Assembly (NCBI RefSeq): GCF_016735685.1 | Contig: NZ_JAERRA010000001.1 | Location: 806,001 to 870,000, forward strand | Direction of reading: 5' to 3' | Origin: Piscinibacter lacus | Lineage (GTDB): Bacteria; Pseudomonadota; Gammaproteobacteria; Burkholderiales; Burkholderiaceae_C | Length of the DNA stretch: 64,000 nt | Part shown: piece after piece, positions 44,207 through 54,470 of the stretch | Layout: every line of letters starts with the position of its first letter | Position numbering within the stretch: the first letter of the stretch is position 1 | Notes under the pieces: generated by a model | Told to the model about the DNA's origin: nothing | Database searches by the model: none | What the model saw: the letters and a program-made list of their open reading frames with translations, nothing else | Made by a program: the position numbers and the translations under genes

Positions 44207-45117
44207 GCCACGCGGGCCTTCTGCGGCTTCTTCTTGCTGACCGGCACGTCGACCAGCACCGAGCCGACCGTCGGTGCACCCACGTCCGACAGCGCGCCGA
44301 TCATGTTGCTGAACAGCTTGGATCGGGTCTGGTGGCTGCGCGCCACGGCCAGCGCGGCGCCGGTGAAGCGGGCCATCAGCAGCGCATCGTCACCCAGCTC
44401 GAAGGCCGGCGTGTCGATGATCACCACGTCGAAGGTCGACATGCTCTGTTCGAGGATGCGGTCGATCGATGAGGTGCCCAGCAGCTCGGACGGATTGGGC
44501 GGCGTGGGGCCGGCAGGCAGCACGGCCAGGCCCGGCAGGCCGGGGATGAAGCTCACCGCGCGGTCATGCAGCCGCCCGGCCAGCAGGCTGGATAGGCCGG
44601 AGCCGCCCTCCAGCCGGAAGAGCTCGTGCTGGCGCGGGTTGCGCAGGTCGGCATCGATCAGCAGGGTGCGCTCGCCCACCTGGGCAAAGGACACCGCCAG
44701 GTTGGCCGCGAGATGGCTGCGGCCGTCGCCGCGCGAGGTGCTCACCACGCTCAGCGCGGTGCGCTTGCCCGGGGCATTGAACCAGCGCATCTGCAACTGG
44801 CTGCGCAGTGCGCGGATCTGATCGCCCTCGACGCCGAAGGGCCGGTAGGCCGCGACCACCTCGTCGCTGACGGGCTTGTTCGGGCCCGTCGGCAGGAAGG
44901 GGTAATTGAACTGAAGCGACAGGGCGTAGAGCACGTCCGCCTCGGTCAGCACCCCCAGCCGGATGCCGGCTTCGCCGAATCGCAGGCCCTCGGTCTTTTG
45001 CATCTGCAGGACGCGCTCGGCGTCCTGCGGGCTCAGGATGCCCGCGTCGACCAGGATGGCGCCGATCGAGCGATCGGCTGTCCTGGCCTTGGAATAGTTC
45101 ATGGTGGCTGCGTTCAA
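44203..45117 (-). CDS. epsG: EpsG, BY-kinase-like chain-length determinant partner
   Basis: A 304-residue protein. The N-terminus (DRSIGAILVDAGILSPQDAERVL) is a GspE-N-like (MshEN) domain. The rest is a bacterial tyrosine kinase/MinD-like ATPase: P-loop region STSRGDGRSHLAANLA near 121-136 with Arg in place of the usual Lys, then LLIDADLRNPRQHELF and VVIIDTPAFELGDDA. It should act with EpsF on polymer length. The TTG at 45117 has a GGAGAG ribosome site five bases upstream and overlaps the epsF stop; an ATG at 45102 is the alternative. xrtB follows with a 4-base overlap. Confidence 0.88.
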   Translation of the reverse strand: MNAATMNYSKARTADRSIGAILVDAGILSPQDAERVLQMQKTEGLRFGEAGIRLGVLTEADVLYALSLQFNYPFLPTGPNKPVSDEVVAAYRPFGVEGDQIRALRSQLQMRWFNAPGKRTALSVVSTSRGDGRSHLAANLAVSFAQVGERTLLIDADLRNPRQHELFRLEGGSGLSSLLAGRLHDRAVSFIPGLPGLAVLPAGPTPPNPSELLGTSSIDRILEQSMSTFDVVIIDTPAFELGDDALLMARFTGAALAVARSHQTRSKLFSNMIGALSDVGAPTVGSVLVDVPVSKKKPQKARVA

Positions 45118-46541
45118 GACGACTCTCCGTTCATCGTCAGCTGCGGGGCCGGGCGAGCGCGCGGGCGCATCAGCGCGATCGGCACTGCCGCCCGGCTGCC
45201 ACGCTTGGCCGTCGGCGAGATCACGCCCAGCAGCGGAATGCCTTCGATGTCGTTCAGGTCATTGGCTTCGCGGACCCGGCGGTCGAGCATTTCAAGGCCC
45301 AGGGCCAAGGCGACTGCAAGCACCACGCCCAGTGCAGCGGACAGCAACACATTGACTGCGACGCGAGGCTTGGCGGGCACCAGCGGCTCGATGGCCGGGC
45401 TGATCACCCGGGCATTGGACTGCTCCGACTTGCCTTCCAGGTTCAGCTGGTTGCGCCGGTCGGCCACCGAGAAGAAGGCCTTCTGGGCGCTCTCCACGTC
45501 TCTTTGCAGGTTGGAGATTTCGTCGAGCTGGGTGCGCATGGCCAGCACGGTGCGCTTCTGCTGCTCGACCAGGGAACGAAGCTCCTCGACCTTCTGGCCC
45601 GACTGGCGGCTGATACTGGCGGTGGCGCCACTCACCCGGCGCATTTCCGCGCTGAGTTGGTCGCGCAGGCCACTGATCTGCGCCTCAAGCAGGACGCGCT
45701 GGGGATGGCGCGAGCCCACCACGCTGCTGATCTCGGTCAACTTGGATTCGGCCGAGGCAAGCTGCGACTTCAAGCCCTGAACGGCTTGGCTGTCCTGGAT
45801 GTCCGGCGACGTCTCGATGCCGGAGTCCCGCTGGCGCGCCGCGAACTCGGTGCGCTGGGCCATGGCCTGCGCAAGCTGCACATTGAGCGATTCGAGACGG
45901 GCCGACTCGGCGTCGATGCGCTGCGGCGAGGCGACGATGCCGTGCTTGTTCTGGTAGGCCGTCAGCCTGGCTTGCGCTTCCTCGAGCTGCTTGCGCAGCG
46001 ACTCGGACTGCGACTCGTAGTATTCAGCGAAGTCCTTGGCCGGCTCGGTGCGCAGCGAGGAACTGGTGGCGATGTAGGCCTGCGCGAAGGCATTGGCTGC
46101 TGCCGCAGCGAACTTGGGATCCTGCGATCCGTAGGCCACAGTCACCACATTGCTGTAGCGACCGCCTTGAACGGACAGATTGTTCAGAAGGAGTTCGCCG
46201 AAGTAGCGGTCCATCGGCACCTTGCCCTCGGTCTCTGCCCGCCAGTTCTCCAGGGATTCGGCATGACGGTCCATGCCCAGCAACTGAACGGCCTTGGCCG
46301 CCACCCGTTCGCTTCGGATGATGTCCGACTGCGTGCCCAGGTAAGACGTTGCTGCGATGGCCGGCATGAAGGCGGACATCAGCGGATCGGACCGCATCTC
46401 GATGATCAGCGAGGTCTCCGCGACATAGACCTTGGGCAACAGCAAGTTGACCCCCAGGGTGCCGCCGGTGATCAACAGGACGAGGGCCAGCATCATCTTC
46501 CAGCGCAAGCGCAGGATGCTGATGAGTTGTTGAAGATTCAT
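45114..46541 (-). CDS. epsF: EpsF, Wzz-type chain-length determinant protein
   Basis: A 475-residue polysaccharide co-polymerase. A transmembrane helix near residues 16-36 (MMLALVLLITGGTLGVNLLL) and another near 395-415 bracket a periplasmic region. That region is rich in coiled coil (about 170-370, SLRKQLEEAQARLTAYQNK and similar). The C-terminus carries GIPLLGVISP, as in Wzz/Wzc-like proteins. It starts 16 bases after epsE and overlaps epsG. It sets exopolysaccharide chain length with EpsG. Confidence 0.9.
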   Translation of the reverse strand: MNLQQLISILRLRWKMMLALVLLITGGTLGVNLLLPKVYVAETSLIIEMRSDPLMSAFMPAIAATSYLGTQSDIIRSERVAAKAVQLLGMDRHAESLENWRAETEGKVPMDRYFGELLLNNLSVQGGRYSNVVTVAYGSQDPKFAAAAANAFAQAYIATSSSLRTEPAKDFAEYYESQSESLRKQLEEAQARLTAYQNKHGIVASPQRIDAESARLESLNVQLAQAMAQRTEFAARQRDSGIETSPDIQDSQAVQGLKSQLASAESKLTEISSVVGSRHPQRVLLEAQISGLRDQLSAEMRRVSGATASISRQSGQKVEELRSLVEQQKRTVLAMRTQLDEISNLQRDVESAQKAFFSVADRRNQLNLEGKSEQSNARVISPAIEPLVPAKPRVAVNVLLSAALGVVLAVALALGLEMLDRRVREANDLNDIEGIPLLGVISPTAKRGSRAAVPIALMRPRARPAPQLTMNGESS

Positions 46542-46557
46542 GGTGGGTCCTGCTCAA

Positions 46558-47412
46558 TCAGAAGATCGACTCGCGCACATAAATGATGTCGTCCGGGCGA
46601 AGCAGATCGTTCATGCCGGGTTCGAGCACTTCAATCTTGCCGTCGGCCTTGCGGCGGTTGACACGCAGGCCCTTCTCGGTGCCGCGCGGGGTCAGGCCAC
46701 CGCCGGCTGCCAGGGCCTGCATCAGCGTCATGTTGCGCTCGAGTCGCATGACGCCGGGTTTCTGGATCTGGCCGTAGATGTAAATCTGCGGCGCGCGGTC
46801 GACGAAGAGCACGTCGCCGTTCTGGAGCTCGATGTCGGCCGTCGTGTCCTGGGTCGGGCCGAGCACGGCGGGCATGTCGATTTCCTTGCGGAAAGGCTTG
46901 CCTTCGCGAACACCGGACAGCACCAGGGTGTCCGAGCCCGTCGGGGCCACGCCACCGGCCTGGGCCAGCACTTCCATCAGCTTGGTGCCACCCACTTCGA
47001 GCGGATAGCGGCCGGGCTTGCCGACCTGGCCGAGCACGGCCACCAGGTTCGCGCGGATCTGGGCCAGCAGCACCGTGACCTGCGGCTCCTTGACGAAGTC
47101 GCCCAAACGCAGGCCGTCGGCAATCGCCTTCTCGGCATTCGATACCGACAGGCCGCCGATGCGCACGCTGCCGATCAGCGGAAAGCGGATGGTGCCGTTC
47201 TCGTTGACCCGAGCCTCCAGGCCCAGGTCCGGGTTCTGGAAGACCGTCACCTTGATCACGTCACCCGGGCCGATGACGTATTCGCTGCGGTCGGCCGCCG
47301 AGGCAGCCTGGGCCACCGGGGCCTGAGCCTGGGCGTGCAGGGGTTGCGCCAGCAGGGCCACGGCAATGACGCTGCCCGTGGCCAGGGTGCGGAGGAAAGG
47401 AAAGACGTGCAT
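46558..47412 (-). CDS. epsE: EpsE, polysaccharide export outer-membrane protein (Wza-like)
   Basis: A 284-residue protein with a signal peptide (ending LHAQAQA) and a poly-export domain starting at YVIGPGDVIKVTVFQNPDL. SLBB-type beta-grasp repeats follow (RYPLEVGGTKLMEVLAQAGG; KPGVMRLERNMTLMQALAAGGG). It should form the outer-membrane exit or its periplasmic collar. The ATG at 47412 has GGAG six bases upstream (CTCC at 47419-47422); a TTG one codon earlier is not needed. No lipobox cysteine is seen. Confidence 0.91.
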   Translation of the reverse strand: MHVFPFLRTLATGSVIAVALLAQPLHAQAQAPVAQAASAADRSEYVIGPGDVIKVTVFQNPDLGLEARVNENGTIRFPLIGSVRIGGLSVSNAEKAIADGLRLGDFVKEPQVTVLLAQIRANLVAVLGQVGKPGRYPLEVGGTKLMEVLAQAGGVAPTGSDTLVLSGVREGKPFRKEIDMPAVLGPTQDTTADIELQNGDVLFVDRAPQIYIYGQIQKPGVMRLERNMTLMQALAAGGGLTPRGTEKGLRVNRRKADGKIEVLEPGMNDLLRPDDIIYVRESIF

Positions 47413-47434
47413 CAAAAACTCCGGCTTCGGAAAC

Positions 47435-48481
47435 TCACTTCAGGCCGCGGACACCGCGGTCGAGCATGTCATTGCTGGTGGCATCGGCGGCGGACGCCGG
47501 TGCCGGGGTGGGCGCAGGCGCGGGGGCCGGCGCTTGTTGTTCGGCAGCGGGCGGTGTCGGCAGGTCAAGCGCGTTGGCAGAAGCAGCTTCCGGGCCGCCG
47601 CTCGGCCGTGCGTCCTTCATGTCGGCGAACTTGCCCAGGTACTCCACCTTGCCGACATCCCTCAGGCCCTTGAGGTCCTTGGTGATCAGCTCGCGCTTGC
47701 GTTCGTTGATCAGGAAGCGCTCGATCGCGGGGCGGGCCTGCGCCTCGGTGACCGGCGCGTTGCGTGACGAGGCCAGGTAGATGACCTGCAGATTGGTGCC
47801 GCTGAGGTTGAGCATCACCTCGCCGTCACGCATCTTGGCGAAGCGGCCGATCGAGGCCAGCGGAATCTGCTCGGCCGAACGCACGGCCTGCGAGGCGCGC
47901 ACCTTCTGGCCGCTTTCGCTGAGGATCTTGGCGATCTGGGTCGGATCCTTGGCTTTGGCCAGTTGGGCTTGCAGGGCCGTCAGGGCCTCGGCGGGACCCT
48001 CGACCAGGAACTCCTGCAACTGGAAGATGCGGCGCTCGCTGAACAGGGCCGGGTTCTTCTCGTAGTAGGCGGTGATTTCGGCCGCGCTGGGCGGGCTGAC
48101 ACCGTTGCCGATGCGGTCGATGTAGGCGCGGGAGATGATCTCCCGCCGGGCCGCGTCGAGCGCCTGCACCACGGCCGGGTCGCGGTCCATCTTCTGCTCG
48201 ATGGCCTTCTGGACGGTCAGCTCCTGGTCGACCAGCCGATCCAGGACGAGCCGGCTGGCCGACTCCATCTGCTCGGGCTTCAGGTTCTGCTGGCGCTGGA
48301 GCATGAAGTTGATCTGGTGGACCGAGATCTCTTCCTTGTTCACCCGGGCCGCGATCTGGGACGCCGGCTTGTCCTTGTCCTCTGCGCCCCCGCAGGCGGC
48401 CAGCAAGAGGGCGCTGGCGAGGACACCCAGGTGGGCGCGCAGGCGGAAGTTGGCGGTACGGGCTCGGGGCATGGGGCTCAT
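47435..48481 (-). CDS. epsD: EpsD, peptidyl-prolyl cis-trans isomerase-like lipoprotein
   Basis: A 348-residue SurA/parvulin-like protein of the EpsD family. The N-terminus carries a lipobox (LASALLLAACGG). Then come the SurA_N-like region (VNKEEISVHQINFMLQRQQ, LVLDRLVDQELTVQKAIEQ) and a parvulin-like part (ERRIFQLQEFLVEGP). The last ~50 residues are Pro/Ala-rich. First gene of epsDEFG-xrtB-ligase-GT26. It probably helps fold or assemble exported Eps components. The start is ATG 48481 or 48472. Confidence 0.86.
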   Translation of the reverse strand: MSPMPRARTANFRLRAHLGVLASALLLAACGGAEDKDKPASQIAARVNKEEISVHQINFMLQRQQNLKPEQMESASRLVLDRLVDQELTVQKAIEQKMDRDPAVVQALDAARREIISRAYIDRIGNGVSPPSAAEITAYYEKNPALFSERRIFQLQEFLVEGPAEALTALQAQLAKAKDPTQIAKILSESGQKVRASQAVRSAEQIPLASIGRFAKMRDGEVMLNLSGTNLQVIYLASSRNAPVTEAQARPAIERFLINERKRELITKDLKGLRDVGKVEYLGKFADMKDARPSGGPEAASANALDLPTPPAAEQQAPAPAPAPTPAPASAADATSNDMLDRGVRGLK

Positions 48482-48590
48482 CGCACAGGTCCAGGATGGG
48501 GTTTGAAGGAGTGGGGCAAACAGGATCGCGGCCAGCGCGGGCTCAGGGTGGACGCCGGCCAGACCACGGCCCGCCGGATTCCGTCCCACG
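48482..48590 (-). promoter_or_regulatory. Upstream region of the eps cluster
   Basis: 109 bases between the ubiE stop and the epsD start, both on the reverse strand. It must hold the eps promoter unless transcription runs on from ubiE. I looked for a sigma-54 pattern (GG-N10-GC), reported for some PEP-CTERM systems, and found none with correct spacing. Confidence 0.35.
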
Positions 48591-49346
48591 TCAGGCACTG
48601 GCCGGACCGGCGCCGCAGCGTAGACCAACATGCAGCGCCACCACCCCCCCACTGAGGTTGTGTACGTCGACGTGACCGAAGCCTGCGGTCTTCATCATGG
48701 CCTTGAGTTCCGCTTGCCCGGGATGCATGCGGATCGATTCAGCGAGGTATCGGTAGCTATCGGCATCGCCCGCCACAAATTGACCCAGGCGCGGCAGGAC
48801 CTTGAAGGAATACCAGTCGTAGGGCGTTTCCAGCGGCTTGGCGACTTTCGAAAACTCCAGCACCAGCAGGCGACCGCCGGGCTTGAGCACGCGGTGCATT
48901 TCGGCCAGGGCACGCGCCTTGTCGGTCATGTTGCGCAGGCCGAAGGCGACGCTGACGACATCGAAGCTGCCTTCGCGGAAGGGCAGTTGCTCGGCGTCGC
49001 AGAGCGTGGTGGGCAGCACCGTCCCGGCATCGTGCAGCCGGTCGCGACCGCAGCCGAGCATGGCGGCATTGATGTCGGTGTGGACGACGGTGCCCTCGGG
49101 GCCGACGCGGCGGGCGAAGCCCTCGGCCAGGTCGCCGGTGCCGCCGGCCAGGTCCAGCACCCGGTCTCCGGGCCGGACCCGCGCCACCGCCAGGGTGTAG
49201 GCCTTCCAGACCCGGTGCAGGCCGAGCGACATCAAGTCGTTCATCAGGTCGTACTTGCGCGCGACCGAGTCGAAGACGCCGCGTACCCGCTGGGCCTTCT
49301 CGCGGGCCTCGACCGTCTGGAAACCGAAGTGCGTCTGTTCTGTCAT
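48591..49346 (-). CDS. ubiE: UbiE C-methyltransferase (ubiquinone/menaquinone synthesis)
   Basis: A 251-residue class I SAM methyltransferase. Motif I is [15 protein letters not shown] near residues 63-77; other UbiE marks are [34 protein letters not shown] and [16 protein letters not shown]. It methylates demethoxy-quinol intermediates. It lies 16 bases after the DUF971 gene, a pairing typical of betaproteobacteria. Confidence 0.95.
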   Translation of the reverse strand: MTEQTHFGFQTVEAREKAQRVRGVFDSVARKYDLMNDLMSLGLHRVWKAYTLAVARVRPGDRVLDLAGGTGDLAEGFARRVGPEGTVVHTDINAAMLGCGRDRLHDAGTVLPTTLCDAEQLPFREGSFDVVSVAFGLRNMTDKARALAEMHRVLKPGGRLLVLEFSKVAKPLETPYDWYSFKVLPRLGQFVAGDADSYRYLAESIRMHPGQAELKAMMKTAGFGHVDVHNLSGGVVALHVGLRCGAGPASA

Positions 49347-49362
49347 GGCGGAAGGGCCGGGC

Positions 49363-49797
49363 TCAGTGGCTGCACGCGCCGCTGCCGCAGCCCCCGCCGG
49401 AGGCGCTGGCCGCGTCCTTCATCGGCGCATCGCGGTCCAGGCCGGCGGCGGCCAGGCGCTCCAGATGGGCCTGCCACAGCGCATCCTGGTTGCAGGCCAG
49501 GTGGTGCAGGTAATCCCAGGCATAAAGGCCCGAGCTGTGACCGTCGGAAAAAGTGGGTTGAATCGCGTAATGGCCGACCGCCTCAATCTCGACGATGCCC
49601 ACCTCGCGCTTGCCGGTTTGAAGGGTTTCCTGCCCGGGACCGTGGCCTTGCACCTCGGCCGAGGGAGAAAGCACCCGCAGGAATTCAAAAGGAAGCCGGT
49701 AGCTCCGGCCGTCTGCATAGCCGATCTCCAGCACGCGTGACTGCTGATGCACGGTCAGCGCGGTCGGAATGGGGGTGTCGTCTTGAAGGCCAGCCAT
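49363..49797 (-). CDS. DUF971 protein (gamma-butyrobetaine hydroxylase N-terminal-like) with Cys/His tail
   Basis: A 144-residue protein whose core ([47 protein letters not shown]) is the DUF971/GBBH-like N-terminal domain, also linked to iron-sulfur carrier proteins. It ends in [11 protein letters not shown], a short Cys/His tail able to bind metal. It is upstream of ubiE and probably cotranscribed. Specific role unknown. Confidence 0.85.
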   Translation of the reverse strand: MAGLQDDTPIPTALTVHQQSRVLEIGYADGRSYRLPFEFLRVLSPSAEVQGHGPGQETLQTGKREVGIVEIEAVGHYAIQPTFSDGHSSGLYAWDYLHHLACNQDALWQAHLERLAAAGLDRDAPMKDAASASGGGCGSGACSH

Positions 49798-49914
49798 GGT
49801 TCGTGTCGGCTCGGGGCCACACCATTCAACGTTGCAGGGATCGGGCCAGATGCAGGTCCGACAAGCCGCTTAGTGTAGCCAGCCGCCATGACGGCTCCAC
49901 GGCTTCGTGCACCG

Positions 49915-50352
49915 TCAGGGGGCGAGCCGTTCACGGATCCGGTGCCACACGGCGGGCTGCGCCGCGGCCCAGGCCGCTTGCCGGGCCGGGTCGACGCTGC
50001 GTTGCGCCGGGGCCCAGATCGGCGCCGGCCAGCGGCTGTCCGCATGGTCGCGGGCGATCACATGCCAGTGCAGGTGCGGCACCATGTTGCCCAGGCTGGC
50101 CAGGTTGATCTTGGCCGGTACCAGCAGCTCGCGCAGCACCTGCTCGACACTCAGCACCGCGGCCATCAGCCGGGCCTGCTGGCCGGCGTCCAGCTCGCTC
50201 ATCTCGGCGACATGCGCGTTCCAGACCACGCGGTAGAAGGCCGGGACCTCCGGCTCCGCGGCCTGGATCACGCGCAGCTCCTCATTGCGCCAGACCAGCG
50301 CGCCGCCGTCCCCGGCGCAGAGCTCGCAGGGCGTGGCAGCGGCGGCGTTCAC
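49915..50352 (-). CDS. HIT-family hydrolase
   Basis: A 145-residue histidine triad protein. The HxHxH motif is HLHWH at residues 93-97, preceded by [14 protein letters not shown]. An N-terminal CELC may bind metal. Family members hydrolyse nucleotide phosphoramidates and related bonds. The GTG start at 50352 overlaps the stop of the upstream oxidoreductase gene (GTGA), so translation is coupled; the longer frame upstream lies inside that gene. Confidence 0.86.
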   Translation of the reverse strand: MNAAAATPCELCAGDGGALVWRNEELRVIQAAEPEVPAFYRVVWNAHVAEMSELDAGQQARLMAAVLSVEQVLRELLVPAKINLASLGNMVPHLHWHVIARDHADSRWPAPIWAPAQRSVDPARQAAWAAAQPAVWHRIRERLAP

Positions 50353-53300
50353 AGCAGCACCCGCTCGATGCCGCCCGCATTGGCGCGACGCACGTAGTCG
50401 GGCAGCCACTGCTCGCCGAGGATCTGGCGGGCCATCTCGACGACGATGTAGTCGGCTTCCAGCAGGCCATTGACCTTGCCCTCGCCGCCACCCTTCAGGT
50501 CGCCCTCGTAGCGCGACAGGCCCTGCAGGCAGCTCGGGCAGGACGTCAGCACCTTGACCGTGCCGCCCTCGGCCAGCTTGCCGCCGGCTTGCAGCGCGGC
50601 GGCGGACTTGCGCAGCTCCTCGGTCTTGCGGAAGCGCACCTGGGTGGCGATGTCAGGCCGCGTCACGCCCAGCGTGCCGCTCTCGCCGCAGCAGCGTTCG
50701 CTGGCCTGCACCTCGGGGCCGAGCAGGGCCTGCACCGTCTTCATCGGCGCTTGCAGCTTCATCGGGCTGTGGCAGGGGTCGTGATAGAGGTAGTTCGCAC
50801 CGCTCGAGGCCTGGGGCAGGGTGATGCCCTTTTCCAGCAGGAACTCGTGGATGTCGATGATCCGGCAGCCGGGGAAGATGTCCTCGAAGCGATAGCCTTG
50901 CAACTGGTCGTAGCAGGTGCCGCAGCTCACCACCACCGTCTTGATGTCCAGGTAGTTCAGCGTGTTGGCCACGCGGTGGAACAGCACCCGGTTGTCGGTG
51001 ATGATCTTGTCGGCCTTCTCGAACTGGCCGCTGCCGCGCTGCGGGTAGCCGCAGCACAAGTAGCCCGGCGGCAGCACGGTCTGCACACCGGCCTCCCACA
51101 GCATGGCCTGGGTGGCCAGGCCGACCTGGCTGAACAGGCGCTCCGAGCCGCAGCCCGGGAAGTAGAAGACCGCCTCGCTGTCGGCCGTGGTGCGCGCGGG
51201 GTCGCGGAGGATCGGCACGTAGTTGCGGTCCTCCACATCCAGCAGCGCGCGGGCCGTCTTCTTGGGCAGGCCGCCCGGCATCTTCTTGTTGATGAAGTGG
51301 ATGACCTGCTCGCGGATTGGCGCCGCGCCCAGCGTGGCCGGCGGCGCGGCAGTCTGCGCCTTGGCCAGCGGCTTGAGCAGATCGTTCATGAAGCGCTGGA
51401 CCTTGAAGCCCACGCCGACCATGGCGCTGCGGGCCAGCTTGATCGTCTCCGGATTGCGCGCGTTCAGGAAGAACATCGCCGCCGCATTACCGGGGCGGAA
51501 GCTCTTCTTGCCCATCTTGCGCAGCAGGTGGCGCATGGCCATCGACACATCGCCGAAGTCGATCTTCACCGGGCAGGGGCTGGCGCACTTGTGGCAGACC
51601 GTGCAGTGGTCGGCCACGTCCTCGAACTCCTGCCAGTGCTTGAGGCTGACGCCGCGGCGGGTCTGCTCCTCGTAGAGGAAGGCCTCGATCAGCAGGCTGG
51701 TGGCGAGGATCTTGTTGCGCGGGCTGTAGAGCAGGTTGGCGCGCGGCACATGGGTGGCGCAGACCGGCTTGCACTTGCCGCAGCGCAGGCAGTCCTTGAC
51801 GCTGTCGGCAATCGCGCCGATGTCGCTTTGCTGCAGGATCAGCGACTCATGCCCCATCAGGCCGAAGCTCGGCGTGTAGGCGTGGCTCAGGTCGGCCGGA
51901 TGCAGCTCGGCCGCCGCGGCGCCGTCCGGGCCGGCGGCCCGCAGCGCCTGCTGGGCGCCGCCGCGCAGCAGCTTGCCGCGGTTGAAGCGGCCTTCCGGAT
52001 CGACGCGGCGCTTGTATTCGGCAAAGGGGGCCAGCTCCTCGTCGCTGAGGAACTCCAGCTTGGTGATGCCGATGCCATGCTCGCCCGAGATCACGCCGCC
52101 CAGGCTGCGCGCCAGCGCCATGATGCGGGCCACCGCCTCATGGGCGGTCTGCAGCATGGCGTAGTGGTCGCTGTTGACCGGGATGTTGGTGTGCACATTG
52201 CCGTCGCCGGCATGCATGTGCAGGGCCACCCACACGCGGCCGCGCAGCACCTCCTGGTGGATCGCGCGGCAGGCCGCCAGCACCGGCGTGAAGGCCGCGC
52301 CGGCGAAGAGCTGCTGCAGCGGCGCGAGAAGCTGGGTCTTCCACGAGGCACGCAGGCGCCCGTCCTGCAGATGCTCGCAGACCAGGCCCTCGGCCTCGAT
52401 GCGCAGCGCGCCGGGCAGGGCCGCCACCGGCCGGTCCAGGCCGTCCAGCCAGGCCTGCCACTGCGCCTGCACGCCGGCGACCAGGGCCAGCGCGCGGGCG
52501 GCGCGGTCCTCGAGCAGCTCGGCGCTGGCGATCTCGGCGGCATCGTCGGTCTTGCCCAGCGGCAATTGGCCGGCGGCGAAGAAGTCGCCCAGCCGGGCGG
52601 CCAGCTCCAGCTTGTTGCGCAGGCTCAGCTCGATGTTGATCCGCTCGATGCCATTGGTGTAGTCGCCCATCCGCGGCAGCGGGATGACGACGTCCTCATT
52701 CACCTTGAAGGCATTGGTGTGCTTGGCGATGGCCGCGGTGCGCTTGCGATCCAGCCAGAACTTCTTGCGCGCCTCGGCGCTGACGGCGGTGAAGCCCTCG
52801 CCGCCGCGGGCGTTGGCGATGCGCACCACCTCGCTGGCGGCGCGCGCCACGCTGGCCTCGTCGTCGCCGACCAGGTCGCCGATCAGCACCATCTTCGGCA
52901 GCTTGCCGCCGCCGCGCTGGCTCTTGGTCGCGTAGCCGACCGCCTTCAGGTAGCGGTCGTCCAGATGCTCCAGGCCGGCCAGCAGCACCGGCGCCTGGCC
53001 TTCGGCGGGCTGGGCCAGGGCGGCCATCCGGTCCTTGATCTCGACGATGGCCGGCACGGCATCGCGCGCATTGCCGAAGAACTCCAGGCAGACCGTGCGA
53101 GCATGCGCCGGCAGGCGGTGCACGATCCAGCGCGCGCTGGTGATCAGGCCGTCGCAGCCTTCCTTCTGGATGCCCGGCAGGCCGGCCAGGAACTTGTCGG
53201 TCACGTCCTTGCCCAGGCCCTCCTTGCGGAAGACGCGGCCCGGGATGTCCAGGCGCTCGGTGCGCAGCACGCTGCGGCCGTCGCTGTCCAGGTGGCGCAG

Positions 53301-54386
53301 CTCGAAGCTCGCCACCTCCACATCATGGATCTTGCCGAGGTTGTGGTTCAGGCGGACCACCTCCAGCCAGGTGGCCTCGGGCGTCACCATCTTCCAGCTC
53401 GCCAGGTTGTCCAGCGCGGTGCCCCAGAGCACGGCCTTCTTGCCGCCGGCATTCATGGCGATGTTGCCGCCGATGCAACTGGCCTCGGCGCTGGTCGGGT
53501 CGACCGCGAAGACATGGCCGGCGCGCTCGGCCGCATCGGCCACCCGCTGGGTGACGACGCCAGCCTCGCTGGCCACCGTCGGCACCGGCGCGTCCAGGCC
53601 GGGCAGGCGGACCCACTCCACCTCGCTCATCGCTTCGAGCTTCTCGGTGTTGATCACCGCGCTCTTCCAGCTCAGCGGCACGGCGCCGCCGGTGTAGCCG
53701 GTGCCGCCGCCGCGCGGGACGATGGTCAGGCCCAGCAGGGTGCAGCCGGCCACCAGTTCGGCCATCTCGGCCTCGCTGTCGGGCGTCAGCACCAGGAAGG
53801 GGTATTCGACCCGCCAGTCGGTCGCATCGGTCACGTGCGACACCCGCGAGAGCGCATCGAACTTGATGTTGTCGCGCGCGGTGTGGCGGCCCAGCACGCG
53901 CAGGGCGCGGCGGCGCAGCAGGGCGCTTTCGTCGAAATGCGCGGCAAAGCGGTCGACCGCGGCGCGCGCGGCGGCCAGCAGCGCGCTGACCATCGCATCC
54001 CGCTCGGGGTTCTTCGGCTGGCGGCGCTTTTCCACCTCGGCCAGGCGGTGGTGCAGGGCCTCGATCAGCAGGCCGCGCCGCTTGGGGCTGCCCAGCAGAT
54101 CGTCCTGCAGATAGGGATTGCGCTGCACGACCCAGATGTCGCCCAGCACCTCGTAGAGCATGCGGGCCGAGCGGCCGGTCTGGCGCTCGCCGCGCAGCAG
54201 CAGCAACTGCTCCCAGGCGGACGGGCCCAGCAGCCGCAGCACGATCTCCCGGTCGGACAGCGAGGTGTAGTTGTAGGGGATTTCGCGCAGGCGGATCGAC
54301 GAGTGGGCCGCGTCGATCGGAGCCGGCTCGGTGGTCCCGGTGAGGCTCTGGGCCTGCACACGGTGGAGCGGGTGCGGTGCGTTCAT
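50349..54386 (-). CDS. Large FAD-linked oxidase/iron-sulfur fusion (DUF3683; D-lactate/glycolate dehydrogenase-like)
   Basis: A 1345-residue multi-domain enzyme. Order: DUF3683 N-terminus ([20 protein letters not shown], residues 33-52), PCMH-type FAD domain (about 195-340, with [15 protein letters not shown] at 223-237), FAD-oxidase C-terminal domain ([18 protein letters not shown]), two [4Fe-4S] sites ([11 protein letters not shown] near 864 and [12 protein letters not shown]), and two CCG domains ([10 protein letters not shown] near 1077 with [14 protein letters not shown] near 1202 with CCGESG). This combines the parts of GlcD-, GlcF- or Dld-type enzymes in one chain and should feed 2-hydroxyacid electrons to quinone. 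Substrate unproven. Confidence 0.86.
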   Translation of the reverse strand: MNAPHPLHRVQAQSLTGTTEPAPIDAAHSSIRLREIPYNYTSLSDREIVLRLLGPSAWEQLLLLRGERQTGRSARMLYEVLGDIWVVQRNPYLQDDLLGSPKRRGLLIEALHHRLAEVEKRRQPKNPERDAMVSALLAAARAAVDRFAAHFDESALLRRRALRVLGRHTARDNIKFDALSRVSHVTDATDWRVEYPFLVLTPDSEAEMAELVAGCTLLGLTIVPRGGGTGYTGGAVPLSWKSAVINTEKLEAMSEVEWVRLPGLDAPVPTVASEAGVVTQRVADAAERAGHVFAVDPTSAEASCIGGNIAMNAGGKKAVLWGTALDNLASWKMVTPEATWLEVVRLNHNLGKIHDVEVASFELRHLDSDGRSVLRTERLDIPGRVFRKEGLGKDVTDKFLAGLPGIQKEGCDGLITSARWIVHRLPAHARTVCLEFFGNARDAVPAIVEIKDRMAALAQPAEGQAPVLLAGLEHLDDRYLKAVGYATKSQRGGGKLPKMVLIGDLVGDDEASVARAASEVVRIANARGGEGFTAVSAEARKKFWLDRKRTAAIAKHTNAFKVNEDVVIPLPRMGDYTNGIERINIELSLRNKLELAARLGDFFAAGQLPLGKTDDAAEIASAELLEDRAARALALVAGVQAQWQAWLDGLDRPVAALPGALRIEAEGLVCEHLQDGRLRASWKTQLLAPLQQLFAGAAFTPVLAACRAIHQEVLRGRVWVALHMHAGDGNVHTNIPVNSDHYAMLQTAHEAVARIMALARSLGGVISGEHGIGITKLEFLSDEELAPFAEYKRRVDPEGRFNRGKLLRGGAQQALRAAGPDGAAAAELHPADLSHAYTPSFGLMGHESLILQQSDIGAIADSVKDCLRCGKCKPVCATHVPRANLLYSPRNKILATSLLIEAFLYEEQTRRGVSLKHWQEFEDVADHCTVCHKCASPCPVKIDFGDVSMAMRHLLRKMGKKSFRPGNAAAMFFLNARNPETIKLARSAMVGVGFKVQRFMNDLLKPLAKAQTAAPPATLGAAPIREQVIHFINKKMPGGLPKKTARALLDVEDRNYVPILRDPARTTADSEAVFYFPGCGSERLFSQVGLATQAMLWEAGVQTVLPPGYLCCGYPQRGSGQFEKADKIITDNRVLFHRVANTLNYLDIKTVVVSCGTCYDQLQGYRFEDIFPGCRIIDIHEFLLEKGITLPQASSGANYLYHDPCHSPMKLQAPMKTVQALLGPEVQASERCCGESGTLGVTRPDIATQVRFRKTEELRKSAAALQAGGKLAEGGTVKVLTSCPSCLQGLSRYEGDLKGGGEGKVNGLLEADYIVVEMARQILGEQWLPDYVRRANAGGIERVLL

Positions 54387-54470
54387 GGACTCCGGCGCCC
54401 CGAAGAAGCGTAGGCGCGGGGGTGGGATGCTAGCGCAGTCCCGGGGAAACCCTGGGGTCCGGGGGATGGG

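Noticed and set aside
48482..48590. Sigma-54 promoter for the eps cluster
   Set aside because: A TGGC...TTTGC pair exists on the reverse strand, but GG and GC are 14 bases apart instead of 10.
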